From: Nitrospira sp.
GTDB lineage: Bacteria; Nitrospirota; Nitrospiria; Nitrospirales; Nitrospiraceae
DNA length: 54,148 nt
Direction of reading: 5' to 3'
NCBI GenBank assembly: GCA_019636875.1
Contig: JAHBWR010000012.1
Location: 1-54,148 of the forward strand
This document shows, piece after piece, positions 44,697 to 52,277 of the stretch (positions are counted from its first letter, which is position 1; each line of letters begins with the position of its first letter). Made by a program: the position numbers and the translations under genes. The notes under the pieces were generated by a model. It was given only the letters and a program-made list of their open reading frames with translations. It made no database searches and was not told the origin of the DNA.

Positions 44697-46244
44697 ATGC
44701 TTCGTAACTCCGGATACCATATAGTAGGTGCGATAGGAATGGTGCTGTTGTTGTCGAGTTGTTCTGATACCGACTATGTGATGCGACCACCGGCACCTGA
44801 AAAACTTCCATCACTCGAGAACCCGATTCGTGGAACTGCAGACTCCGTCATCAATGTGCCGGTGCAGATGGACGTCTCCGCATTTCTCCATGCAGCCAAC
44901 GACCCCAACGTGATTCCCAAGAAGTTTGACCATTGGCGGACCCTTGCCAAACACTCGAAAGGTGTGGACTACAAGTATTATGCGGAGCGGGATGAGTTCA
45001 CGATCGAACGGGAGGCTGCTCACTCCGTAGATGGGAAGGAATCCGGGTTGTCGCTCAGAAATTGGTGGAAGGATATCGACCTTTCGGGAGTCTCTCTCTT
45101 TGTGAGTGCGCCCCTCCGCTATAAGGTAGGCGCGCGGTCACAGGCGCAGGGTGCTGAATCCTTGGCTCAGTGTGGTGATGCGAGCGGATGGCCAAGGCAA
45201 GCCACGCTCAACGGGAGTATCGCCATGGGGATGACACCGGATTACGGGGTTTCGGCGTCACTCCGTAGCGTGACGGTTCATCCTATCGAGCCCTGCCAGT
45301 TGCGCATCTCGGATGTGGACCTGCAGCAGGCCGTCAATGGTGCGATCGAAGACCAGGTCAGGGGAGGACTCAACAGTGCCGTCTCGCGTCTCAACGGGCT
45401 GAGTGTCAAATCTCAGGCGGAGGATGTCTGGACTGCGCTCCAGAATCCTATTCCATTGGAGACGGATACCTGGCTTCTGCTCAACCTCGACAAAGTACGG
45501 CATACTGGATTTTCAAAGGATGGCCATGTCGTCACCGATACTCTTCAGCTCACCGCGCATCCGGTGATCGTCCTGGGTGCGGAACCACCGGCGACAACTG
45601 CAGCGCTTCCTCAGCTCGTTGCGAACGCGTCCTCTCCGGATTTTCGTGGTGTGGCGGATGTCCAGGATGGTTATCCCGAGAAGCAACCCGGTGCCGAGCA
45701 ATTTCATGTCGTGGCCGATATCCAAGTTGATTACGGCACGCTTTCCAAGACGCTCTCGAACCGGCTGAAAGGGAAGCGCGTCGCCAACAAGGGGAATTTC
45801 GTCCGGATGACCGGTGCGACCATTTCAGGGCTTGGTGAGAACCAGGTGCTTCTTCGTGTGGATTTTACCGGGGATGCGCGGGGCCACGTGTATTTGATCG
45901 GGAAACCGGAAATCAACGGGTTGACACGGACGGTCTACCTTGGAGGGCTTCGGTATGATCCCGCTACAACGCAACTGTTGCAGACCACCGCGCCGGATTG
46001 GCTCTATCATGCACCGCTCCTAGAATCCATTACTCCCGAAGTCGTACTCGGTGTCACACCGAAGATCGATCAATTGCGCGACCTTCTCAAAACGGGGCTC
46101 AATCGAACGCTGAGTCCAACCGTCTCGATGCAGGGCACGGTGACCTCGATGCAAGGGATCGCCGTGTTCGCCGATGTAGATGCGCTCCATGTTCGCGCGA
46201 TGAGTGATGGGGCGCTCACCGTGACGGGAGACGGCAAGCCGTAA
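44697..46244 (+). CDS. DUF4403-like lipoprotein
   Basis: 515 residues with a lipoprotein signal (GMVLLLSSCSDTDYV, lipobox LSSC) and ATG 44697 after GGAAGGAGG. The mature part contains IRGTADSVINVPVQMDVSAFLHAAND and many beta-strand segments; the C-terminal half repeats VNAALNGK-like elements such as LSKTLSNRLKGKRV and LRDLLKTGLNRTL. This pattern suggests DUF4403 family, which is an uncharacterised predicted outer-membrane-associated domain. Family assignment is from memory of its features. Confidence 0.7.
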   Translation: MLRNSGYHIVGAIGMVLLLSSCSDTDYVMRPPAPEKLPSLENPIRGTADSVINVPVQMDVSAFLHAANDPNVIPKKFDHWRTLAKHSKGVDYKYYAERDEFTIEREAAHSVDGKESGLSLRNWWKDIDLSGVSLFVSAPLRYKVGARSQAQGAESLAQCGDASGWPRQATLNGSIAMGMTPDYGVSASLRSVTVHPIEPCQLRISDVDLQQAVNGAIEDQVRGGLNSAVSRLNGLSVKSQAEDVWTALQNPIPLETDTWLLLNLDKVRHTGFSKDGHVVTDTLQLTAHPVIVLGAEPPATTAALPQLVANASSPDFRGVADVQDGYPEKQPGAEQFHVVADIQVDYGTLSKTLSNRLKGKRVANKGNFVRMTGATISGLGENQVLLRVDFTGDARGHVYLIGKPEINGLTRTVYLGGLRYDPATTQLLQTTAPDWLYHAPLLESITPEVVLGVTPKIDQLRDLLKTGLNRTLSPTVSMQGTVTSMQGIAVFADVDALHVRAMSDGALTVTGDGKP

Positions 46245-46380
46245 GTCGCGGATCGAGAGTCCTCCTGATTCGGTGGCTCCTCTCGCATAGAAACGCTGTC
46301 CTACAGTTCTGATCGTTTCTCGCCGATAGAGATGTCGGGAGCTTGTCTCGAATCACGCACAGCGGGGAGGGGTGTTCAGG

Positions 46381-47238
46381 ATGCCATCGGCGCAGGAACT
46401 GGTTGAATCCTGTACGACCGTCTTCACCCTACCGGAGATCTATTTCCGTGTGCGAGATGTGGTCGATGACCCTGCGTCGACTATGGATGATCTCGCGAAT
46501 GCGCTGAAATTGGATCCGGCTATTTCGGCGCGACTGCTGTGCATCGTGAATAGCCCGCTTTATGGGTTCCCCAAACAGATCGATACCATCACACATGCCG
46601 TGAATCTCCTCGGCACACAGGCGGTCAGTGATCTTGTCACGTCGACTACCATCGGCCGAACATTTGCCAGGATGCCCGTTCAGCTGATGGATGTCTCCAA
46701 ATTTTGGCGCAAAAGCGTGTTCTGTGCCCTGCTTGCTGGAAAGATCGCGAAAGTATGCGGAATCGACGACGCGGAACGCTTCTTCATCGAAGGTCTACTA
46801 CGCGACATCGGCCACTTTGTCCTGTATCAGACCGTTCCTCAGCGGGCTCAATCTGCGCTCATCGAGGCGGATTATCTCGATAGCTCGTTGGCGGAAGTAG
46901 AGCAGTCCAATATCGGATGCGATTTCACCGAAGTGGGCGCCGAACTCATTCGCTCCTGGGGGATGCCTCTGCAGATTGAGCAGGCGGTTCGGTATCAGCT
47001 CAGCCCAAACGAGGCTGGGGAGTTTGCCATTCATGCGTCCATCATTCACCTGGCCGGCGTTGTTGCCGATCATGAAGAGCTTGAGCCGAATCGACGCCAT
47101 GAAGTCCTGCCGTTCGATCCCTTCGCTGTGACGACCACGCAGTTTTCGACGGCTGGTCTGCCAGCCATACTCACCGAGGCTCAGGCACATCTGCAAGATA
47201 TGCTGGCACTGATCCAACCCTCTGCCATGGCAGCATAG
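46381..47238 (+). CDS. HDOD-domain protein, copy 1
   Basis: 285 residues, all HDOD: PSAQELVESCTTVFTLPEIYFRVRDVVDDP, ALKLDPAISARLLCIVNSPLYGFPKQID, HAVNLLGTQAVSDLV and RDIGHFVLYQTVPQRAQSALIE. HDOD domains lack the catalytic HD pair, so it is probably a signalling protein, not an enzyme. ATG 46381 has a GGGGAGG at 46364-46370; the GTG at 46372 sits too close to it. The adjacent gene downstream is a paralogue of identical length. Confidence 0.88.
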   Translation: MPSAQELVESCTTVFTLPEIYFRVRDVVDDPASTMDDLANALKLDPAISARLLCIVNSPLYGFPKQIDTITHAVNLLGTQAVSDLVTSTTIGRTFARMPVQLMDVSKFWRKSVFCALLAGKIAKVCGIDDAERFFIEGLLRDIGHFVLYQTVPQRAQSALIEADYLDSSLAEVEQSNIGCDFTEVGAELIRSWGMPLQIEQAVRYQLSPNEAGEFAIHASIIHLAGVVADHEELEPNRRHEVLPFDPFAVTTTQFSTAGLPAILTEAQAHLQDMLALIQPSAMAA

Positions 47239-47343
47239 CCGTTCGGGCCATACTCGTGGGTGTGCCCATAGCCCCTTTCCTCTGAATGCAAGGATTATCT
47301 CTATTGTGCGGTCGTGTCTGACTGCCGGATAACGATCCGATTC

Positions 47344-47371
47344 TTGCAGGATATTGCTGATCGGTTACACT
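47344..47371 (+). promoter_or_regulatory. Possible promoter between the HDOD genes
   Basis: TTGCAG at 47344-47349 and TACACT at 47366-47371 with 16 bases between, 130 bases upstream of the second HDOD ATG. It would allow independent expression of copy 2. The match is moderate. Confidence 0.35.
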
Positions 47372-47500
47372 GAAAGGTGGGGGAAGACCTAGCCGTTTCA
47401 TCCGATGACACCACACAAGAAAAGGGGTTCATCGAGTCGTGTTTGAGAGAGGTAAGAGCAGGCGTCTGCCTTTTGAGAGATAGCGGGAGGATTCTGCACC

Positions 47501-48358
47501 ATGCCATTAGCAAGCGAACTGGTCGAGTCTTGTACCTCTGTCTTCACCTTGTCGGAGCTGCACGCGTATGTCCGGGATGTGGTGGATAATCCCGATGCGA
47601 CCGCGGAAGACCTTGCGGAGGTTCTCAAGCTGGATCCGGCCATGTCGGTGAGGGTGCTCCGTACTGCGAACGGCTCTTCCTATGGGTTTCCCAAACAGAT
47701 CGACACTATCTCCCGTGCAGTCAATGTGATCGGTGTTCAAGCGGTGAGGGAACTTGTCACCACGACCACGATCGGCCAGACGTTTTCCGGGATGCCGTCA
47801 CAATTCATGGATGCAGCCAGATTTTGGCGCAAGAGCCTCTTCTGTGCGTTGGTCGCCGAAAAAATGGCAACGTCCTGTGGTGTCGACCACAGCGAACGTT
47901 GTTTTATCGAAGGTCTATTACGTGACATCGGCCACTTCGTCTTGTATCAGACCGTCCCACAGCGGGCACAGTCGGCGCTCATCGAAGCCGGCTATCTTGA
48001 AGCCTCGCTAGCGGAGGTAGAGCAGTCCAATATCGGTTGCGACTTTGCTGAAGTCGGTGCTGAACTCATCCGGTCTTGGGAAATGCCAGTACGACTTGAG
48101 CAGGCTATTCGTTGTCAATTGAGTCCAAAGGATGCCGGCGAATTCGAGCTTCACGCGTCTCTGGTTCATCTGGCTGGCGTCGTGGCCGACATCGAAGAAC
48201 TAGAGCCAAGCCGGCGCCCTGCTGCCCTGCCCGTGAGTCCCTATGCCATCACAGCCACGGGGTTTGTCCTCACCAACCTCCCAGCATTGTTGACTGATGT
48301 CCGCACCCAGCTGCGCGATACCCTGTCGCTTGTCTGCCCGCAAGCCATGGCGGCCTAG
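47501..48358 (+). CDS. HDOD-domain protein, copy 2
   Basis: Tandem paralogue of the gene before it, with the same length (285 residues) and nearly identical central blocks, for example RDIGHFVLYQTVPQRAQSALIEAGYLEASLAEVEQSNIGCDF. Differences concentrate in the N-terminal ~40 residues and the C-terminal third. ATG 47501, preceded by GCGGGAGGATTC. The 262-base spacer carries a possible promoter and nothing else I can recognise. Confidence 0.88.
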   Translation: MPLASELVESCTSVFTLSELHAYVRDVVDNPDATAEDLAEVLKLDPAMSVRVLRTANGSSYGFPKQIDTISRAVNVIGVQAVRELVTTTTIGQTFSGMPSQFMDAARFWRKSLFCALVAEKMATSCGVDHSERCFIEGLLRDIGHFVLYQTVPQRAQSALIEAGYLEASLAEVEQSNIGCDFAEVGAELIRSWEMPVRLEQAIRCQLSPKDAGEFELHASLVHLAGVVADIEELEPSRRPAALPVSPYAITATGFVLTNLPALLTDVRTQLRDTLSLVCPQAMAA

Positions 48359-48729
48359 GAAGTCCAAATGTGCGGTATGTTCAAGCTTTTGTGTACGAGG
48401 GTCTTTCAAGCAATATCATCAATCTAGAAAGGCTCATGTTCATCAAGCACGCACTCCTGGAAAAAGATGCTCGATCGTACCATCGAGCGTGCGCTGATGG
48501 AGAAACGATCGGCTCGCCTGCGCCTATACAAGACACAATCTGACTCCAGCTTCAGACCTTGGAGGCGCCCACTTTTCGAGTCCAGTTCGGAGTAGTCGAT
48601 GGCGCTCCCCCTACAGAAGAAGGGTAATGGGAACACGCTGCTGACTTGACCAGCGCGATCACGCTAAGCGATCCTCTTGCCTTGCTCAGTTGCGAAACCG
48701 TGCAGAGGTGTGGTGCCGAGGTTGGACGC
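48359..48729. other. Intergenic region with a small dyad and no clear gene
   Basis: 371 bases before the hydroxylase start. It holds a 7-bp inverted repeat, GCTCGAT at 48469-48475 and ATCGAGC at 48482-48488, and a 42-codon open frame (48467-48595, ATG) that has only a weak purine-rich stretch upstream and no recognisable product. A TTG-started in-frame extension of the hydroxylase begins at 48646. No promoter with good match was found. Confidence 0.4.
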
Positions 48730-49473
48730 ATGCTCGATTTTCTTGCGAATGTTGTTTCGTGGGAATGGCTCGCGACCTTTTGGGGGATTGGCCTGCTTTT
48801 CTTTGCAGCCGAATATTGGTGGCCGACACGCCCTGTTGCCTACCGCCAAGTGTTTCTGTCGGATGTAGCTGCTTTCACCACCTACCAGATTTTCTTTGCC
48901 GTCGCTCAGCTGCTCACCAATCGAATCCCGTTTCCGATCTATCCGTATTGGCGCTGGCTGGCCCTTCCGTCTTTGGTTAGGCTGATCGTGTTTCTGTTCG
49001 TTCTCGATGGACTCGCCTACTGGATGCATCGACTCTGGCACACCGCGTGGGTCTGGCCTGTTCACCGATGGCACCATGCCCCGACCGAACTGTACTGGCT
49101 CGCTGGAATTCGAGCAAGCTTCCCACAAGTGATTCTGGCCGGTGTTCCGTATCTACTGGCATTTCCCTTGCTCAAGCCAGTGCCAACCATATTCTTTCCC
49201 ATGTATGGCTATCTGATGGTGCTGACGAATAATTGGATGCACATGAATGTGACCTGGCAATCGAGAAAGCTTGAATGGTTTTTCGTCACACCACGCTACC
49301 ACCGGGTGCACCACCTGAAATCGAGTGGACAGGTAGGGGCGAATTTTGGGGTCTTGTTCACCGTGTGGGATCGCCTGTTCGGGACGTATGTCGATCCAGA
49401 AAAAGTGGATTCGGCAGGGCCGTACGGCATTCAGGAAACCGTTCACCCAGTCCGTATGGCTATCGGTGTGTAA
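48730..49473 (+). CDS. Fatty acid hydroxylase / sterol desaturase family protein
   Basis: Integral-membrane di-iron oxygenase family. From the ATG at 48730 the product is 247 residues; GAGG at 48718-48721 fits as ribosome-binding site (a TTG at 48646 would add 28 residues). There are three or four hydrophobic spans. The histidine clusters of the family are seen: HRLWH, HRWHH and HRVHHLKSSG, about residues 100-210. The substrate (sterol, carotenoid, fatty acid or other lipid) cannot be read from sequence. It lies alone before the accessory region. Confidence 0.85.
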   Translation: MLDFLANVVSWEWLATFWGIGLLFFAAEYWWPTRPVAYRQVFLSDVAAFTTYQIFFAVAQLLTNRIPFPIYPYWRWLALPSLVRLIVFLFVLDGLAYWMHRLWHTAWVWPVHRWHHAPTELYWLAGIRASFPQVILAGVPYLLAFPLLKPVPTIFFPMYGYLMVLTNNWMHMNVTWQSRKLEWFFVTPRYHRVHHLKSSGQVGANFGVLFTVWDRLFGTYVDPEKVDSAGPYGIQETVHPVRMAIGV

Positions 49474-49564
49474 TTAGGAGTAACTCCCTTAGCTAGCCAA
49501 ACTCGCTGCCCTGTATTCAATAAAGCTATGTGCCGTTTACCTGCCTGATTTGAAGCCCGTGGAG

Positions 49565-50212
49565 CTATTCGCTCCGTCGCTTGTCCAATCGCCAGACGTG
49601 CTCCGTTGCTGGGCACTTGCCCTTGAGCCCGCCGGGGACGTCTATCCGGGCTAAAGGTGTGAGGGTGTAGTCGTCGCTGTAATGGCGATGGAGTTCATCG
49701 GGAGTGACGGAGAAGGGAGGCCCGGGCGCCATAGTTTGGTCGTACTCATAGCCGATGACGAGTTGGGGAGCGAACGTTGTGATGGCTTTGAGATGCGCCG
49801 TGTACTGCACCCGCATCGCCTCTGGTAGCGCGACCAACGCGGCTCGATCATAGACCGCATCGACAAGGCCAAGTATCTCGCGCGACAGGTCGAAAAGATT
49901 CCCCACGAAAATGTCGATTTTCTCTCCGCGAAAGTGTTTGTGCTTTCCAATTTCCAAAATACGGGCCTTCATTCCCAGCTGGCCAAAGAGTTGTGTGACG
50001 GCCAGTTCGCTGAGTTCTGCTCCAGCCACCGTATACCCTTGGGATAGAAGCCAGCCGAGGTCGAGTGACTTCCCGCAGAACGGGACAAAGACGCGCTTGC
50101 CAGGAGGCAGATTCAGCGAAGGGAAGTGGGCGATCAGCAGCGGGTTGACGGAGGATTCGTGCCATCCGGTCTGGTTTGTCTGCCATCGGTTGTGCCAAAA
50201 GTTTGGTTCCAT
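49565..50212 (-). CDS. tpm: Thiopurine S-methyltransferase (tellurite/selenium-type)
   Basis: TPMT family, 215 residues: MEPNFWHNRWQTNQTGWHE at the N-terminus, the SAM-binding VFVPFCGKSLDLGWLLSQGYTV, and downstream motifs DAVYDRAALVALPEAMR and VIGYEYDQ. The start ATG 50212 gives the family N-terminus; an upstream ATG at 50341 would add a 43-residue unrelated leader and was rejected. Bacterial TPMTs methylate thiopurines or metalloid species; the substrate here is unknown. A truncated second copy lies at 51300-51455. Confidence 0.9.
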   Translation of the reverse strand: MEPNFWHNRWQTNQTGWHESSVNPLLIAHFPSLNLPPGKRVFVPFCGKSLDLGWLLSQGYTVAGAELSELAVTQLFGQLGMKARILEIGKHKHFRGEKIDIFVGNLFDLSREILGLVDAVYDRAALVALPEAMRVQYTAHLKAITTFAPQLVIGYEYDQTMAPGPPFSVTPDELHRHYSDDYTLTPLARIDVPGGLKGKCPATEHVWRLDKRRSE

Positions 50213-50337
50213 GAAATCATTCCTCTGCGTGGAGTCAATCTGTATCTGCGCTATCGTAAAGGGCGAAGGCGGAAGAGAAGAAATGAGAGGTGAGATGTGA
50301 GGATAACGTGGTTTCCTCCAAAGCGTCGAAGGAATAT

Positions 50338-50793
50338 TCACTCAGGTTTTCCTGATGCGCGGGTGGTGTCATCGGTATCGTGGGTATCCCGAGCATACTC
50401 TCCGGGTTTCAGCACGGGAATGCCTCGAAAAGGATTGAGCATCAGCAGATCCTGGTCACCGCTGACAATCAGCGCCGCATTGCCGTTGACGGCAACCTCC
50501 AAAATTCTGTTGTCTGACTTGTCCCGGCAGGCATGGACCGCGGTCACGATCGGCACCATCTCGGTCACTGGCAGCACGAGCCGCACGAATTCTTCCCGGT
50601 CTTCTACGCGGAGATAGCGGTCGAATCTCTTGCGCGACAACACATCCGCCAGTTCAAACAGGCTATTCTCAGACATTAAGATAAGGTCTTCGGTAATCGC
50701 CTTTCGCACAGCTTGTCCTGGCACGGAGCCGTGCAGTAGCACGCCGCTGATCAGGGTGTTGGTATCCAGCACCACACGTCGTCTAGCCTTCAT
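50338..50793 (-). CDS. PIN-domain toxin of a toxin-antitoxin pair
   Basis: 151 residues: RRVVLDTNTLISGVLLHG at the N-terminus with the first acidic residue, FELADVLSRKRF, CRDKSDNRILEVAVNGNA and VSGDQDLLML with the second to fourth acidic residues, and NPFRGIPVLKPGEY. This is the putative PIN-family (COG1569-like) toxin, a Mg-dependent RNase fold. It overlaps the 3' end of the Phd-type antitoxin by 11 bases. Regulation is probably by the antitoxin complex at the promoter upstream. Confidence 0.85.
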   Translation of the reverse strand: MKARRRVVLDTNTLISGVLLHGSVPGQAVRKAITEDLILMSENSLFELADVLSRKRFDRYLRVEDREEFVRLVLPVTEMVPIVTAVHACRDKSDNRILEVAVNGNAALIVSGDQDLLMLNPFRGIPVLKPGEYARDTHDTDDTTRASGKPE

Positions 50794-51034
50794 CAGCCAG
50801 AATCTCGTGGAGCTTCTCTTCCGTCAGCCCCTGGGCATTGGCCTTCTTACTCACCCGATCTGAAAACCGTAAAAACTCCTCTCGGTTCATGGCGCACACC
50901 CGCTCATATTCTTGAGCCGAGAGCAGCACAGCCACATCACGTTTCTGACGGCGGATCATGACGGGTTCCCGTTGCGCCGCATCCAGGATCGCCGCCAGTT
51001 TCTGCTTCGCATCGCTTGCTGAGACGTAGCGCAT
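50783..51034 (-). CDS. Phd/YefM-type antitoxin
   Basis: 83 residues from the ATG at 51034: MRYVSASDAKQKLAAILDAA at the N-terminus (DNA-binding), RQKRDVAVLLSAQEYERV in the middle, and a C-terminal helix KANAQGLTEEKLHEILADEG that would bind the toxin. GAGGTGA lies just upstream. The ATG at 51052 is in frame but separates from the Shine-Dalgarno. It precedes the PIN toxin gene in the usual order antitoxin-toxin. Confidence 0.85.
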   Translation of the reverse strand: MRYVSASDAKQKLAAILDAAQREPVMIRRQKRDVAVLLSAQEYERVCAMNREEFLRFSDRVSKKANAQGLTEEKLHEILADEG

Positions 51035-51054
51035 GGTTATCACCTCACACATCC

Positions 51055-51083
51055 ATTCTATCTAGTTTAGACAAAGTAGACAA
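51055..51083 (-). promoter_or_regulatory. Toxin-antitoxin promoter with direct repeats
   Basis: On the minus strand TTGTCT (51083-51078) and TAGAAT (51060-51055) are exactly 17 bases apart. The -35 lies within a direct repeat of TTGTCTA (two copies, 9 bases apart), a plausible antitoxin-binding site. The predicted start is about 14 bases upstream of the antitoxin ATG, giving a very short leader. Confidence 0.6.
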
Positions 51084-51095
51084 TTATTATTTATT

Positions 51096-51311
51096 ATGAA
51101 TATGTATCAATGCCTTAGAGAAGTATCGGCACTGCTCAGATGGGAGAACTATCGGCGAGCCATGCAGTCTGACTTGCTGAACGAAAGCTCCTCACTCACG
51201 CTTGAAATGGCGTTGTGCATGGAGAAGGCCTTTCATTGCAACCTGGGCGTGCTGCTACGGATACAGACCACTCACATACCCACGAGACAGCAGTCAGTCA
51301 GGATCAAGTGA
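51096..51311 (+). pseudogene. HigA-type antitoxin remnant
   Basis: The 71-codon frame holds the C-terminal part of a HigA-family antitoxin: DLLNESSSLTLEMALCMEKA and VLLRIQTTHIPTRQQ. The usual N-terminal helix-turn-helix half is absent; the first ~24 residues look unrelated. No partner HigB toxin is seen. The frame runs directly into the tpm fragment at 51300. It is probably a truncated, non-functional relic, though a short functional fragment cannot be excluded. Confidence 0.55.
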
Positions 51312-51455
51312 CTTCCCGTAGAGCGGGACAATGACGCGTCGGCTTGAAGGCAGATTCAGCGAAGGGAAGTGGGCGATCAGCAGCGGGTTGACGGAGGATT
51401 CGTGCCATCCGGTCTGGTTTGTCTGCCATCGGTTGTGCCAAAAAGTTGCTTCCAT
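51300..51455 (-). pseudogene. Truncated second copy of the tpm 5' end
   Basis: On the minus strand the ATG at 51455 opens a frame METAFWHNRW-like (MEATFWHNRWQTNQTGWHE) identical to tpm for about 30 residues, then LPSSRRVIVPLYGKSLDPD and a stop. It covers only the first ~50 codons of tpm, through the SAM-binding motif I region. The central ~95 bases are almost identical to tpm (50110-50205), while the ends have diverged. Similarity appears to continue for some 85 bases upstream of both ATGs. Confidence 0.75.
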
Positions 51456-51848
51456 GCGAGTCCTTAGTGAGTGGGGTTAGGCTATTGTCGGCGACATCCT
51501 AAAGGGCAGAAGATGAGGAGAGGCAAGGCAAGATGAGAGGGAATGGAGTCGACTCAGAAAATCGGTCATGACAACATGTTCTCGCTCCTGCGTAGCTGTG
51601 GACTGAGGAAGTGCATTGGCGAGTGGATCAGTGTCGTGGCGAGCGGACCAAAGCTGGTTCAACGAAATCGAAGCTATAAAAGCTCGGCCCCGCATGTCCG
51701 ACAGATTGTTGGTTCGACAACACTGCGGTGTAGCACAATGAAGAGAAGAACGGCTGGAGACCAGGTCGGCTTTCCTGTGCCTGCGCGATTGAAGATCTAG
51801 CCTCAACTTCACGATGCGATAGCCTTCCAGAACTTTGGCAGTGCAAAG
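51456..51848. other. Intergenic region without a recognised gene
   Basis: 393 bases between the tpm fragment and the C39-like gene. The first ~85 bases resemble the upstream region of intact tpm (50213-50300), so they belong to the duplication. The rest contains open frames on both strands, of which none has a convincing ribosome-binding site or family similarity. It may hold further remnants. Confidence 0.5.
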
Positions 51849-52277
51849 TCAAGAACCGACCTCGTCTTTCGTTTTGATTTCGATGAACCATTTGGGCTTG
51901 ATGCGGCTGAAGTCACGGCGCACATTGTTGCGCAGCGCTTGATTTGAGTCATACACGACGGGGCCGTGCGCGTCGCGTAGGAAGACTGCCCAGTGCCAAT
52001 ACGGGGTGTTGCGTATGACACGCCATTTGATCGCAAGCAGGGCGAGATCCGGCAGTGCGTCCCACGACGCAAACGGAATTTGAGTTGGTGCGGCTGTGTA
52101 GCCAAAATGCGCAAGTAGGCGACGCACGTGATCGGTATCAGACCATAGGCGAGGATCTGAAGCGAAGATGCCGAGTGACGCACCGGCCGTTTGGGCAAGT
52201 GCGTAGCTGACACCAGCAATTGCCGCGACGCTGGCAATCCCGCAGCCGGTCATCTCTTCCTGTATCACGGGGTTCAT
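51849..52277 (-). CDS. C39-like papain-fold peptidase
   Basis: 142 residues resembling peptidase C39-like enzymes. TGCGIASVAAIAGVSY carries the Cys nucleophile and preceding Gly-Cys-Gly, WHWAVFLR the His, and VVYDSNQ the Asp. The N-terminal Gln-like residue expected for an oxyanion is seen as QEE. The ATG at 52277 overlaps the GlxA-type regulator stop by 4 bases, so it is translationally coupled. It has no membrane segments and no linked ABC transporter; the substrate is unknown. Confidence 0.78.
   Translation of the reverse strand: MNPVIQEEMTGCGIASVAAIAGVSYALAQTAGASLGIFASDPRLWSDTDHVRRLLAHFGYTAAPTQIPFASWDALPDLALLAIKWRVIRNTPYWHWAVFLRDAHGPVVYDSNQALRNNVRRDFSRIKPKWFIEIKTKDEVGS

Noticed and set aside
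51477..51812. 111-codon minus-strand frame next to the tpm fragment
   Set aside because: No recognisable domain or ribosome-binding site; it includes the duplicated tpm upstream sequence.
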